Below are positions 40,799-49,677 of a stretch of 64,000 bases of DNA, one piece after another (position 1 is the stretch's first letter; every line of letters begins with the position of its first letter). Origin of the DNA: Ferrovibrio sp. (GTDB lineage: Bacteria > Pseudomonadota > Alphaproteobacteria > Ferrovibrionales > Ferrovibrionaceae). The notes beneath the pieces were generated by a model that ran no database searches, was not told the DNA's origin, and saw only the letters and a program-made list of their open reading frames with translations. The translations under genes were made by a program, and so were the position numbers. The stretch spans positions 58,965-122,964 of the forward strand of contig NZ_JANLJJ010000091.1 of NCBI RefSeq assembly GCF_029255545.1, in the 5' to 3' direction.

Positions 40799-42799
40799 AT
40801 GAGCGCGAGTGACGCCCCAGCCCTGTTATGGTCCCCCTCGGCCGATCGGATCGGCCGCAGCCGGCTGCGCCATTACATGGACTGGCTGAAGCGCGAGCGT
40901 GGCCGCGATTTCGCTGATTACGATACGTTGTGGCGCTGGTCGGTCAGCGATCTGGAAGGCTTCTGGGCCTCGCTGTGGGATTACTTCGAGATCAGGGCCC
41001 ATAAGCCCTATACGAAAGTTCTGGGCAAACGCGAGATGCCCGGCGCGGAATGGTTCACCGGCGCCGAGGTGAATTTCGTCGACCAGGTGCTGCGGCACGA
41101 AACCGATGCGCGGCCGGCCATTCTTTTTGCTTCGGAAGCCCAGCCGCTGCGCCAGATGTCGTGGCGCGAGATGCATGAAAAAGTCGGCAGCATGGCCGCC
41201 TATCTGCGCGGCAAAGGCATCCGGCGCGGCGACCGCGTGGTGGCCTATGCGCCGAACACGCCGGAAACCATCATCGCCTTCCTCGCCACCGCCAGCCTCG
41301 GCGCGATCTGGTCGGTCTGCTCGCCCGATATGGGCCTGAACGCGGTGCTCGACCGTTTCCGCCAGATCGAACCCAAGGCGCTGTTTGCCGTGCCGTCCTG
41401 CGACTACAACGGCAAACACCACGACAAAGGCGAGGTGCTGGCCGAGATGGTCGCCGCCCTGCCCAGCCTGGCCGACCTGATCCTGATGCCGGGGCAGGAA
41501 AGTACATTCCTGGGCAGCCACGCCATGCCGACGAATGTCCGCATCGGCAACTGGGCCGACATCGTTGCCAGGCCCGCCGAATTAAAAGTCGAACCGGTGC
41601 CGTTCGACCATCCGCTCTGGGTGGTCTATTCATCCGGCACCACCGGCCTGCCCAAGCCGATCGTGCACGGTCATGGCGGCATCCTGATGGTCATCATGGC
41701 GATGATGGCCCTGCATAACGACATCGGGCCTGACGATGTCTATCACTGGTATTCCAGCACTGGCTGGATCATGTGGAACGCCCAGGTTTCGGGCCTGCTG
41801 GTCGGCGCCACCATCGCCATCTACGACGGCGCGCCGAGCCATCCAGACTGGACAACTCTCTGGCGCTTCGCCGGCGAAACGAAGGCCACCTTCTTTGGCG
41901 CCGGCGCGGCCTTCTATGCCAATTGCCAGAAGGCGGGCGTGCAGCCGCGCCAGATCGCCGACCTGTCGCATCTGCGTAGCGTCGGCTCGACCGGATCGCC
42001 GCTGTCGGAAGAGTCTTACGCCTGGATTTACGGCGAGCTCGGCCAGGATGTCTGGCTGACCTCGATTTCCGGCGGCACCGACTTTGCCGGCGCTTTCGTG
42101 GCCGGCTGCGTCATGCTGCCGGTCTATGCCGGCGAGATGCAGGTGCGTTGCCTCGGCGCCGACATCCAGGCTTATGACGATCAGGGCAAACCACTCGACA
42201 ACGAGGTGGGTGAACTGGTCTGCGTCTCGCCGATCCCGTCCATGCCGCTGTTCCTGTGGAACGACAAGGACGGCCAGCGTTATCGCGACAGCTATTTTGA
42301 CATGTATCCCGGCGTCTGGCGCCATGGCGACTGGATCAGGATCACGCCGCGCGGTGGCGCGGTGATCTACGGTCGGTCGGATGCCACCATCAACCGCTAT
42401 GGCCTGCGGCTGGGCACGGCGGAAATCTACCGCGCGGTGGAGGAACTGCCCGAGGTGCTCGACAGCCTGGTGATCGATCTCGAATACCTGGGCCGTGAAT
42501 CCTACATGCCATTGTTCGTGGTACTGCGGCCCGGCATCGCGCTGGATGCCGCCCTGAAGGACCGCATCAACCAGGCAATCCGCAAGGCGGTCTCTGCACG
42601 CTTCGTGCCCAACGACATCTTCCAGGTGACCGAGGTTCCGCGCACCCTGTCGGGCAAGAAGCTGGAAGTGCCGGTGAAGAAGATCCTGCTCGGCCAGCCG
42701 GCCGAGAAGGTTTCCAATCCCGGCACCATGGTCAATCCAGGCAGCCTGGTCTGGTTCGTCGATTTCGCAGCGAAGCGCGCCGCCAGTTCGGCGGCCTAG
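40799..42799 (+). CDS. Acetoacetate-CoA ligase (acetoacetyl-CoA synthetase)
   Basis: 666 residues with GGAGGAAAC before the ATG. The AMP-binding P-loop is VYSSGTTGLPKPIVHGHGG (about 276-294). YGRSDATINRYGLRLGTAEIY marks the hinge, and a catalytic Lys lies in TLSGKKLEVPVKK near the end. The length and N-terminal region (FWASLWDYFEI, LWSPSADRI) match AacS rather than acetyl-CoA synthetase. It activates acetoacetate with ATP and CoA. As the last gene of the TRAP operon it suggests the pathway releases acetoacetate. Its stop shares CTAG with the convergent DMT gene. Confidence 0.95.
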   Translation: MSASDAPALLWSPSADRIGRSRLRHYMDWLKRERGRDFADYDTLWRWSVSDLEGFWASLWDYFEIRAHKPYTKVLGKREMPGAEWFTGAEVNFVDQVLRHETDARPAILFASEAQPLRQMSWREMHEKVGSMAAYLRGKGIRRGDRVVAYAPNTPETIIAFLATASLGAIWSVCSPDMGLNAVLDRFRQIEPKALFAVPSCDYNGKHHDKGEVLAEMVAALPSLADLILMPGQESTFLGSHAMPTNVRIGNWADIVARPAELKVEPVPFDHPLWVVYSSGTTGLPKPIVHGHGGILMVIMAMMALHNDIGPDDVYHWYSSTGWIMWNAQVSGLLVGATIAIYDGAPSHPDWTTLWRFAGETKATFFGAGAAFYANCQKAGVQPRQIADLSHLRSVGSTGSPLSEESYAWIYGELGQDVWLTSISGGTDFAGAFVAGCVMLPVYAGEMQVRCLGADIQAYDDQGKPLDNEVGELVCVSPIPSMPLFLWNDKDGQRYRDSYFDMYPGVWRHGDWIRITPRGGAVIYGRSDATINRYGLRLGTAEIYRAVEELPEVLDSLVIDLEYLGRESYMPLFVVLRPGIALDAALKDRINQAIRKAVSARFVPNDIFQVTEVPRTLSGKKLEVPVKKILLGQPAEKVSNPGTMVNPGSLVWFVDFAAKRAASSAA

Positions 42800-43704
42800 C
42801 CGGCCTTGAGCTGCGCGCGGCGCGCCAGCAGGATGCCGCCCAGCACCACGACGCCACCCGCCATCTGCAGCGGCTGCAGCCCCTCGCCCAGCCAGAGCCA
42901 GCCGAAGAAGGCGGCCGCCACCGGCTGGATCAGCACCACCAGCGAGGAAAACGATGCCGGCAGGTGGCCTAACGCATAGGCGATCAGGCTCTGGCCCAGC
43001 GCATGACTCAGCCAGGCCAGGCCAAACAGCGTCGCCCAGCCGGTCAGCGTCGGCGGCAGCAGGCCCTCGCCCATCACCCACACCACCGGCAGCAGGGCCA
43101 GGCCGCTGACCAGGCTGGACCACAGCATCAGCTGCTGCGTGCTGTGCCGGCCGCGCAGCTTGGCCACCGCGATCATGTAGGCGCCGTAGAAGATCGCCGT
43201 GGTGAAAGCCAGCATGTCGCCGAACACATAATCGCCGCCAAGCTGGAAACTGGCTCCCACCAGCATCAGCGCGCCGCAGATCGACACCAGTAAGGCGACC
43301 AGGAAGGATGGCGTGATCTTCTCGCGCAGCACCAGCCAGGCGCCCAGCGTGACGATCACCGGCGCGAAATTGCTCAGCAGCGTGGCATTGGCCACGGTGG
43401 TGTACTGGATCGACAGGTGCCAGAAGAACAGGTCGCCGGCGAACAGCAGGCCGGGAATCAGGATCAGGCCCAGCGGCGGCAGGCCCGGCGCATCCATGCT
43501 TTTCGCGCTGGCCGGGCGGAACTGCCAGAACAGCCACAAAGGCGGCACGGCCAGGATCGTGCGGTAGAAGCCGGTCGCGGTCGGCCCCACTTCCGACAGG
43601 CGCACGAAGATCGGCGAAAAGGCGATGGCAAGCGCGCCGATCACCAGGCCGGCCAGGGCAAGGCGCTGGCCGCGGGTGGCGGCGGTGACAGACGGGGAGG
43701 ACAT
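42796..43704 (-). CDS. DMT family (EamA) transporter
   Basis: 302 residues with about ten membrane helices and two EamA repeats. The first repeat includes SPIFVRLSEVGPTATGFYRT, and the second FGLAWLSHALGQSLIAYALG and LVVLIQPVAAAFFGWLWLGEGL, a typical EamA end motif. Such proteins export or import small metabolites; the substrate cannot be predicted. It is convergent with the acetoacetyl-CoA synthetase and divergent from the molybdenum hydroxylase gene. An alternative is membership in the catabolic island, but the opposite strand argues against it. Confidence 0.92.
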   Translation of the reverse strand: MSSPSVTAATRGQRLALAGLVIGALAIAFSPIFVRLSEVGPTATGFYRTILAVPPLWLFWQFRPASAKSMDAPGLPPLGLILIPGLLFAGDLFFWHLSIQYTTVANATLLSNFAPVIVTLGAWLVLREKITPSFLVALLVSICGALMLVGASFQLGGDYVFGDMLAFTTAIFYGAYMIAVAKLRGRHSTQQLMLWSSLVSGLALLPVVWVMGEGLLPPTLTGWATLFGLAWLSHALGQSLIAYALGHLPASFSSLVVLIQPVAAAFFGWLWLGEGLQPLQMAGGVVVLGGILLARRAQLKAG

Positions 43705-43868
43705 GGCGAACGGCGTTGTTATGGTTGATGTACCGGCTTAGCCCTGCCGCGCCGGAAACTCAACCGCGACATTGTCACCCGATTGCCTCTTTCGTCTTGC
43801 CATTGCCGGCTTGGAGCCGGCCGGTCCGGCCTGTATCCTGCCATGGTCCGCAGCTTCGGGAGACGCCA

Positions 43869-46115
43869 ATGCCTTCCGCCCGCCCCATTCGCCGTGCCGG
43901 CGCTTTTTCGCCCACCCGTCGCAGCCTGCTGCGTGCCGCAGGACTCACGGCCGGCGGGCTGCTGATCGGTATCGCCCTGCCGGCGCCAGCGCGCGGCCAG
44001 ACCACGGTATCCGTGCCACTGGTCGCCCGGCTCAATGCCTGGCTGCATATCGGCCGGGACGACCGTATCACGTTTCTGATCGACCGCTCCGAGATGGGCC
44101 AGGGCGCCCATACCGGGCTGGCCACCCTGCTGGCCGAGGAGCTCGGGATCGATCCCCTGAAAGTCATCATCCGCAACGCGCCGGCCGACAAGGCCTACCG
44201 CAATGTCTATATGATCAAGAGCATGCTCAGCGGCGGCAAGGCAGAAAGCTTAAGCGGCCTGCCGCTCTGGGGCCTGGAGCAGCTTGGCCGCCTGATCGGC
44301 CAGCAGGTGACCGGCGGTTCGACCTCGATCCGCGGCGGCTTCGACAGTCTGCGCCGGGCCGGGGCCGAAGCCAGACTGCGCCTGGTGCAGGCCGCCGCCG
44401 AACGCTGGAAAGTTCCGGCGCCGGAATGCGACGCGGCCGACGGCATGGTGCTGCACAAACCGAGCAATCGCAGCCTGAGTTACGGAGCATTGGCGGACGC
44501 GGCTGCGGCCCTGGATGCGCCGGACAACCCGCCGCTGAAACCACGCGGCCTCTGGCGGCTGATCGGCCAGCATGACAAGCGCGTCGATACCGCCGCCAAA
44601 ATCGACGGCAGCGCCGATTTCGGCCTCGACATACGCGAGCCTGACCTGTTGTTCGCCGCCATCCGCTGGGCGCCGGCCTTCGGCGCCATGCTGAAATCGC
44701 TCGACGATAAAGCCGCCCTCGCCCGCCCCGGCATCAAGGCGGTGGTGCGCCTGCCGGATGGCTTCGCCGTGGTGGCCGACAATACCTGGCGCGCCATGCA
44801 GGCCTGCGATGCCGTGACGGCGGAATGGACGCGGCCGGAGGTTGATGGCGGCTTCGACGACGCGATGCTGTGGCGCCGGCTAAACGCTCTCGTCGACACC
44901 GAAGGCAAGGAGGCGCACAAAGCCGGCGATGCCGACCGGGCGCTCGGCGCGGCGGCCACCGTGATCAGCGCCGATTATCAGTTGCCGTTCCTGGCCCATG
45001 CCACCATGGAGCCGATGAATGCCACGGTGCGGATCGGCCCCGATGGCGTCGATGTCTGGGCGCCGACCCAGGCCCAGACCATGGCGCAGAAGGCTGCCGC
45101 CTCGGTTACCGGCGTGTCGGAAGATCGCGTGCGCATCCACACCACCTATCTGGGCGGCGGGTTCGGCCGGCGCGCCGAGGCCGATTTCGTCGCCGTGGCC
45201 GCCACCGTGGCCAAGGCGGTCACCGGCAAGCCGGTGCAGGTGATGTGGCCCCGCGAACAGGACATGCGGCGCGATTTCTACCGGCCCGCCGCCCTGCATC
45301 GCGTCAAGCTGGGCCTCGATGGCCAGGGCCGGCTGGTGGCCTGGAAGCATGCGCTGGCCTCGCCCTCGATCATGAAACGCATCCTTGCCGCCGCCACCTG
45401 GCTGGGACCGGACGAGACCGCCATCGAGGGCTGCCTGGATGGCACCTATGCGATTCCCAACACGGCGCTGAAATACGTTGCCGTCGATACCCCGGTGCCG
45501 GTCGGCTTCTGGCGTTCGGTCGGCCATTCCCATTCCGCCTTCGTCAAGGAAAGCCTGGTCGACGAGGCCGCCCATGCGGCGAAGCAGGGCCCGCTTGAGT
45601 ATCGCCTGCAGATGCTCGCCGCCCGGCCGCGCCATCGCCGCGTGCTGGAGCTGGCGGCCGGGAAAGCCGGCTGGGGCACGGCTTTGGGCGAAGGCCAGGG
45701 TCGCGGCATCGCCCTGCATGAAAGCTTTGGCAGCATCGTCGCCATGGTGGCGCAGGTGACAATGCGCGATGGCAACCTGGCGATCGACCACATCACCATC
45801 GCCGCCGATGCCGGTACGGTGGTCAACCCGGCCATCGTGAAGGCGCAGTTGTCCGGCGGTGCGGTCTTCGGCCTCACCGCCGCGTTGCACGGCAAGGTCT
45901 CCCTGAAGGATGCCGCCGTGCAGGAAGGCAATTTCGATTCTTACCGCATGCTGCAAATGGCCAACACGCCGCCCATCGAGGTGCATCTGGTGGAGAGCGA
46001 CGCCCCGCCCGGCGGCATCGGCGAGCCCGGCGTGCCGCCGGTGGCGCCGGCGCTGACCAACGCGATCTTCGCCGCCAGCGGCAAGCGCCTGCGCGCGCTG
46101 CCGGTCGTCCTTTAA
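43869..46115 (+). CDS. Molybdopterin-binding hydroxylase large subunit, IorB-like, Tat-exported
   Basis: 748 residues from ATG 43869, with GGGAGA upstream. A twin-arginine signal (TRRSLLRAAGL near 20-30, then a hydrophobic stretch ending ARGQ) predicts export of a folded cofactor enzyme. The xanthine dehydrogenase-family motifs are EMGQGAHTGLATLLAEELG, GGGFGRRAEADF and the C-terminal GGIGEPGVPPVAPALTNAIF with the catalytic Glu. This matches the isoquinoline 1-oxidoreductase/aldehyde oxidase beta-subunit group. The usual small [2Fe-2S] subunit (IorA) and a cytochrome partner are not adjacent, so the electron route is unknown. Confidence 0.93.
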   Translation: MPSARPIRRAGAFSPTRRSLLRAAGLTAGGLLIGIALPAPARGQTTVSVPLVARLNAWLHIGRDDRITFLIDRSEMGQGAHTGLATLLAEELGIDPLKVIIRNAPADKAYRNVYMIKSMLSGGKAESLSGLPLWGLEQLGRLIGQQVTGGSTSIRGGFDSLRRAGAEARLRLVQAAAERWKVPAPECDAADGMVLHKPSNRSLSYGALADAAAALDAPDNPPLKPRGLWRLIGQHDKRVDTAAKIDGSADFGLDIREPDLLFAAIRWAPAFGAMLKSLDDKAALARPGIKAVVRLPDGFAVVADNTWRAMQACDAVTAEWTRPEVDGGFDDAMLWRRLNALVDTEGKEAHKAGDADRALGAAATVISADYQLPFLAHATMEPMNATVRIGPDGVDVWAPTQAQTMAQKAAASVTGVSEDRVRIHTTYLGGGFGRRAEADFVAVAATVAKAVTGKPVQVMWPREQDMRRDFYRPAALHRVKLGLDGQGRLVAWKHALASPSIMKRILAAATWLGPDETAIEGCLDGTYAIPNTALKYVAVDTPVPVGFWRSVGHSHSAFVKESLVDEAAHAAKQGPLEYRLQMLAARPRHRRVLELAAGKAGWGTALGEGQGRGIALHESFGSIVAMVAQVTMRDGNLAIDHITIAADAGTVVNPAIVKAQLSGGAVFGLTAALHGKVSLKDAAVQEGNFDSYRMLQMANTPPIEVHLVESDAPPGGIGEPGVPPVAPALTNAIFAASGKRLRALPVVL

Positions 46116-46489
46116 GGACAGGGTTTCAGGATCGCGTCCTGGTCAGGCGCGCTGCCGGGGAAGTAACTGCCGACATCGCGGCAGCTTCCCTTGATGCAGA
46201 TCTGCCAGTCGGCGCCGGTGTAACCCGAGCGCGTCAGGATCAGCTCAGGCTGTGGCGGGCGCTGCGGGCGCCAAGCCCAGAAGCCGTTTTCGAGTCTCGC
46301 GCCTTCGCCCGGTTCCATGCCGGCGCCGCTGCCCTGCACGGCGGCGCGTTCAAGCTGCAGGCCGGCCGATGTGGCGCGCCAGCTCTCGCGCCACTCGGTT
46401 TTCTGCACGCTGTGGGTCCAGCGCAGCTCGGTTGCATCGACGCCAAGCGCGACCATCGCCGCGCCCAGCACGAGGCAGAGGCCAGGCAT
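46112..46489 (-). CDS. DUF1850 domain-containing protein
   Basis: 125 residues. A short hydrophobic N-terminus (LCLVLGAAMVALG) could anchor or export it. The DUF1850 core has LRWTHSVQKTEWRESW, and the glycine-rich ARLENGFWAW near the middle. Three cysteines, two of them close together (ICIKGSC), are present. DUF1850 proteins regularly follow the fused permease of TAXI-type TRAP transporters, as here; the function is unknown, perhaps an assembly or accessory factor. ATG overlaps the permease stop. The stop shares TTAA with the convergent hydroxylase gene. Confidence 0.9.
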   Translation of the reverse strand: MPGLCLVLGAAMVALGVDATELRWTHSVQKTEWRESWRATSAGLQLERAAVQGSGAGMEPGEGARLENGFWAWRPQRPPQPELILTRSGYTGADWQICIKGSCRDVGSYFPGSAPDQDAILKPCP

Positions 46490-48582
46490 CAGGCCGCCGT
46501 GGTTTTGGCCCGCCGGATCTTCCACCAGTGGAAGACAAGGAAGCTGACGGTGAGCGCCGCCGCGATCTCGTCGGTAACCGGCAGGGCCACCACGAACAGG
46601 AAGGCTGCCGCCGTCGCCCAGATGCGTTCCGGCCAGCTCATCGGGCCAAGCAGCCAGGCGCTGGCGGCGCCGCCCCACAGGCCAACCGCGATCACCGCCT
46701 TGAACAGCACATAGGCGGTATCGAACCAGGTGCCGCCCTGCAGCATCAGCGCCGGCGTATAGACCGCCATGAACGGCACGACATAACCGGCAATGCCGAT
46801 CTTGGTCGCCGTCACCGCGATTTTCATATGGCTTTCCTTGGCGATCGACGAGGCGGCGAGCGCGGCGAGCGCCACCGGCGGCGTCAGATCGGCCATGATG
46901 CCGAAGTAGAACACGAACATGTGGCTGACGATCAGCGGCACGCCCATTTCCAGCAGCACCGGCGCAGCCATCGAGCTGGTGATGATGTAGTTCGGGATGG
47001 TCGGCAGGCCGGTGCCGAGGATCAGGCAGGCCACCATGGTCATGATCAGGGCCAGCAGCAGGTTGTCGCCGGCCACCGCCAGGATGCCGCGCGCGATGGC
47101 ATTGGCCAGGCCGGTCATCTGCATGATGCCGATCAGGATGCCGACCAGCGCGCAGGCCATGCCCACGCCGAGCGCGCCCTTGGCCGCGTCGGCGAAGCTG
47201 TGCAGCAACAGCCGCTGCGCCTCCAGGCCGCCCTTGACGAACCAGGTGGTGACGATCAGCACGGCAATCAGCGTGACAGCCGCCACCTCGATGCGCAGGC
47301 CGATCACCTGATAGAGCATCGCCGCGGCCAGGCCGAGCACGATCCAGAAGACGAAGCGCAGCAGGATGCTGCGGGTCGTGACCGTGGCCTGCTGGCCGAG
47401 GATCAGGATGGCGGTCAGCGCCATGCCGATGGTGCCGGCGAACAGCGGCGTGAAGCCGGTGAACAGCAGATAGACCAGCACGCCGAGCGGCAGCAGCAGA
47501 TACCATTGCTTGCGGATCGCCGTCAGTGCGTTCGGGCATTCCGATTTCGGCATGCCGGTCAGGTTGCGGCGGCCGGCCTCCAGATGCACCATCCAGAAGG
47601 CGGAGCCGAAGTACAGCAGCGCCGGGATCACCGCGGCCAGCGCGATATCGGAATATGGCACGCCGATCGTCTCGGCCATGATGAAGGCCACCGCGCCCAT
47701 CACCGGCGGCATGATCTGGCCGCCCATCGAAGCGGTCGCCTCGACCGCGCCGGCGAAACGTGGCGTATAGCCGAAACGCTGCATCAGCTTGATGGTGAAC
47801 TGGCCGGTGGTCAGCACGTTGGCGACGCCCGAGCCGTTGATGGTGCCCATCAGGCCCGACGAGATCACCGCCACCTTGGCCGGACCGCCCTTCTGGTGAC
47901 CCACGGTGCCGAGCGCGATGTCGTTGAACAGCTGGATCATGCCGGCGCGCTCGAGCAGGGCACCGAACAGGATGAACAGGAAGATGAAGGTCGCCGAGAC
48001 GAAAGTCGGCGTGCCATAGATGCCTTCGGTGCCGAGGAACAGCGTGTCGATCACCTGCTCGATGTCGAAGCCACGATGCACCAGGAAGCCCGGCAGCTCA
48101 CGACCGAACAGGGCATAGGGAATGAAGATGGCGCAGATCAGGGGCAGCTCCCAGCCCATGATGCGGCGCGCGCCTTCGACCACCAGCGCCACCACGATGG
48201 CGCCGACAATCAGGTCGACCAGGATCGGATCGCCGGCGCGCAGGATCAGGTCGGCTTCGAACACCCAGTGGTAAAAGGCCAGCGCGAACCCGAGCAGGCC
48301 AAGCGCCCAGTCATACCAGGGCACGCGGTCGCTGCTTTTGCCGTGGCGATAGCGGAACAACACGAAGGTGAGCAGCAGCAGAAAGCCGACATGCAGGCTG
48401 CGCAGCACCTGGGAGGAGAGCGGGCTGAACGCCGCGGTGATGATCTGGAAGAAGGTGAATACGACGGCAATGTAGAACACCGCCTTGCCGTGCCAGCCGA
48501 CCAGCTGGGTCAGGCCATGCGTCGGATTCTCGCGATCGATGATGGCCGGGGTCTCTTTATCGGCGGCGTTGCTGGCGGTCAT
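46489..48582 (-). CDS. TRAP transporter fused permease (4TM/12TM), TAXI type
   Basis: 697 residues with about 18 hydrophobic segments, combining the small and large TRAP subunits. Signatures include GGLMGTINGSGVANVLTTGQ-like text (SSGLMGTINGSGVANVLTTG), GQIMPPVMGAVAFIMAE and CLILGTGLPTIPNYIITSS. It imports a solute with Na+, fed by the TAXI binding protein 84 bases upstream. The 3' end overlaps the DUF1850 gene. Characterised TAXI systems carry glutamate or other carboxylates, but the substrate here is unknown. Confidence 0.96.
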   Translation of the reverse strand: MTASNAADKETPAIIDRENPTHGLTQLVGWHGKAVFYIAVVFTFFQIITAAFSPLSSQVLRSLHVGFLLLLTFVLFRYRHGKSSDRVPWYDWALGLLGFALAFYHWVFEADLILRAGDPILVDLIVGAIVVALVVEGARRIMGWELPLICAIFIPYALFGRELPGFLVHRGFDIEQVIDTLFLGTEGIYGTPTFVSATFIFLFILFGALLERAGMIQLFNDIALGTVGHQKGGPAKVAVISSGLMGTINGSGVANVLTTGQFTIKLMQRFGYTPRFAGAVEATASMGGQIMPPVMGAVAFIMAETIGVPYSDIALAAVIPALLYFGSAFWMVHLEAGRRNLTGMPKSECPNALTAIRKQWYLLLPLGVLVYLLFTGFTPLFAGTIGMALTAILILGQQATVTTRSILLRFVFWIVLGLAAAMLYQVIGLRIEVAAVTLIAVLIVTTWFVKGGLEAQRLLLHSFADAAKGALGVGMACALVGILIGIMQMTGLANAIARGILAVAGDNLLLALIMTMVACLILGTGLPTIPNYIITSSMAAPVLLEMGVPLIVSHMFVFYFGIMADLTPPVALAALAASSIAKESHMKIAVTATKIGIAGYVVPFMAVYTPALMLQGGTWFDTAYVLFKAVIAVGLWGGAASAWLLGPMSWPERIWATAAAFLFVVALPVTDEIAAALTVSFLVFHWWKIRRAKTTAA

Positions 48583-48666
48583 GGTACGCTTCCCCTCTTG
48601 GATACTGAAACGCCGGCGCCCTGGCTTTCGCCTCGGCGCCGGCGCTGTAATCAGGCAGCCGATCGC

Positions 48667-49629
48667 TTACTTGATCATGCCCTTTTCCTTGTAATACTTC
48701 TCGGCGCCCGGATGCAGCGGCACCGGCGGGTTCGCCGCCATGGCTTCCTTCTTGATGCCCTTGGCCGCGGAATGCGCGGCATAAAGCTGATCAAGACCCT
48801 CGACCATCGCCTTGGTCATCTTGTAGGCGAGGTCATTGCTGACCTTGTCGGTGGAGACGAAGTAATTGCCGACCGCGGCGGCCGGCACGGCGGCGTCCTG
48901 GCCCTTGTAGGTCCCGGCCGGGATCGTGTCGGTGAGGTAGGCCGGATCGCCGATCTTCTTCACCACGTCGGCCGGAACCGGCACGATGACGATATCGACC
49001 GAGTTGGCGAGGTCGCGGATCGAGGCGACGCCCAGGCCCGCCGACTGCAGGGTGACGTCGAGCTGGCGGTTCTTCATCAGGTCGACCGACTCGCCGAAGC
49101 CGAGATACTCGACCTTGGAGAAATCCTTGTAGGTCAGGCCGGCGGCGCCCAGCACGGCGCGGGCATTGATCTCGGTCCCCGATTTCGGGGCGCCGACGGA
49201 AATGCGCTTGCCCTTCAGGTCAGCCAGGGTCTTGATGCCCGAATCCTTGCTGGCGACGATCTGGATGTAGTTGTTGTAGGCGGCGGCGATCACCCGCAGC
49301 GAGGTCAGCTTCTGCGGGAAACCCGTTTCGGCATCGCCCTTCCAGGCATTCGAAAGCGTGTCGCCGAGCGTCAGCGCGATCTCGCCCTTGCGGGTATTGA
49401 GCAGATTCAGGTTCTCAACGCTGGCCTTGGTCGGCTGTACCTGGATTTTCGCACCCGGCATGGCCTTGGTGTAGACGTTCGACAGCGCAACGCCGATCGG
49501 ATAATAGGCGCCCGAGGTACCACCAGTCAGAATGTTGACGAAATCCTGCGCCTTGGCCGCACCTGCAGTGACGGCAAGGGACAGGGACAGCGCCGCGGCA
49601 GCGACAAATCTCCGGCGGGTATGGCTCAT
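48667..49629 (-). CDS. TAXI family TRAP solute-binding protein
   Basis: 320 residues. Signal peptide of about 28 residues (RRRFVAAAALSLSLAVTAGAAKA). Mature part begins with the TAXI motif NILTGGTSGAYYPIGVALSN, followed by TKASVENLNLL, LKGKRISVGAPKSGTEINARAVLGAAG and a C-terminal HPGAEKYYKEKG, all typical. It delivers solute to the fused permease downstream. Ends with the short KYYKEKGMIK seen in many TAXI proteins. The GGGAGGAACC before the ATG is a good ribosome site. Confidence 0.96.
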   Translation of the reverse strand: MSHTRRRFVAAAALSLSLAVTAGAAKAQDFVNILTGGTSGAYYPIGVALSNVYTKAMPGAKIQVQPTKASVENLNLLNTRKGEIALTLGDTLSNAWKGDAETGFPQKLTSLRVIAAAYNNYIQIVASKDSGIKTLADLKGKRISVGAPKSGTEINARAVLGAAGLTYKDFSKVEYLGFGESVDLMKNRQLDVTLQSAGLGVASIRDLANSVDIVIVPVPADVVKKIGDPAYLTDTIPAGTYKGQDAAVPAAAVGNYFVSTDKVSNDLAYKMTKAMVEGLDQLYAAHSAAKGIKKEAMAANPPVPLHPGAEKYYKEKGMIK

Positions 49630-49677
49630 AAGGTTCCTCCCAGAACTTACGTTGCGTCAAACAGGTGAGCGTCGGTT

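Noticed and set aside
46252-49668. An open frame of over 1100 codons on the plus strand opposite the TAXI permease and binding protein
   Set aside because: It is antisense to genes with clear TRAP motifs; composition is His/Gln/Arg-rich, as expected from GC-rich codon mirroring, and no domain is seen.
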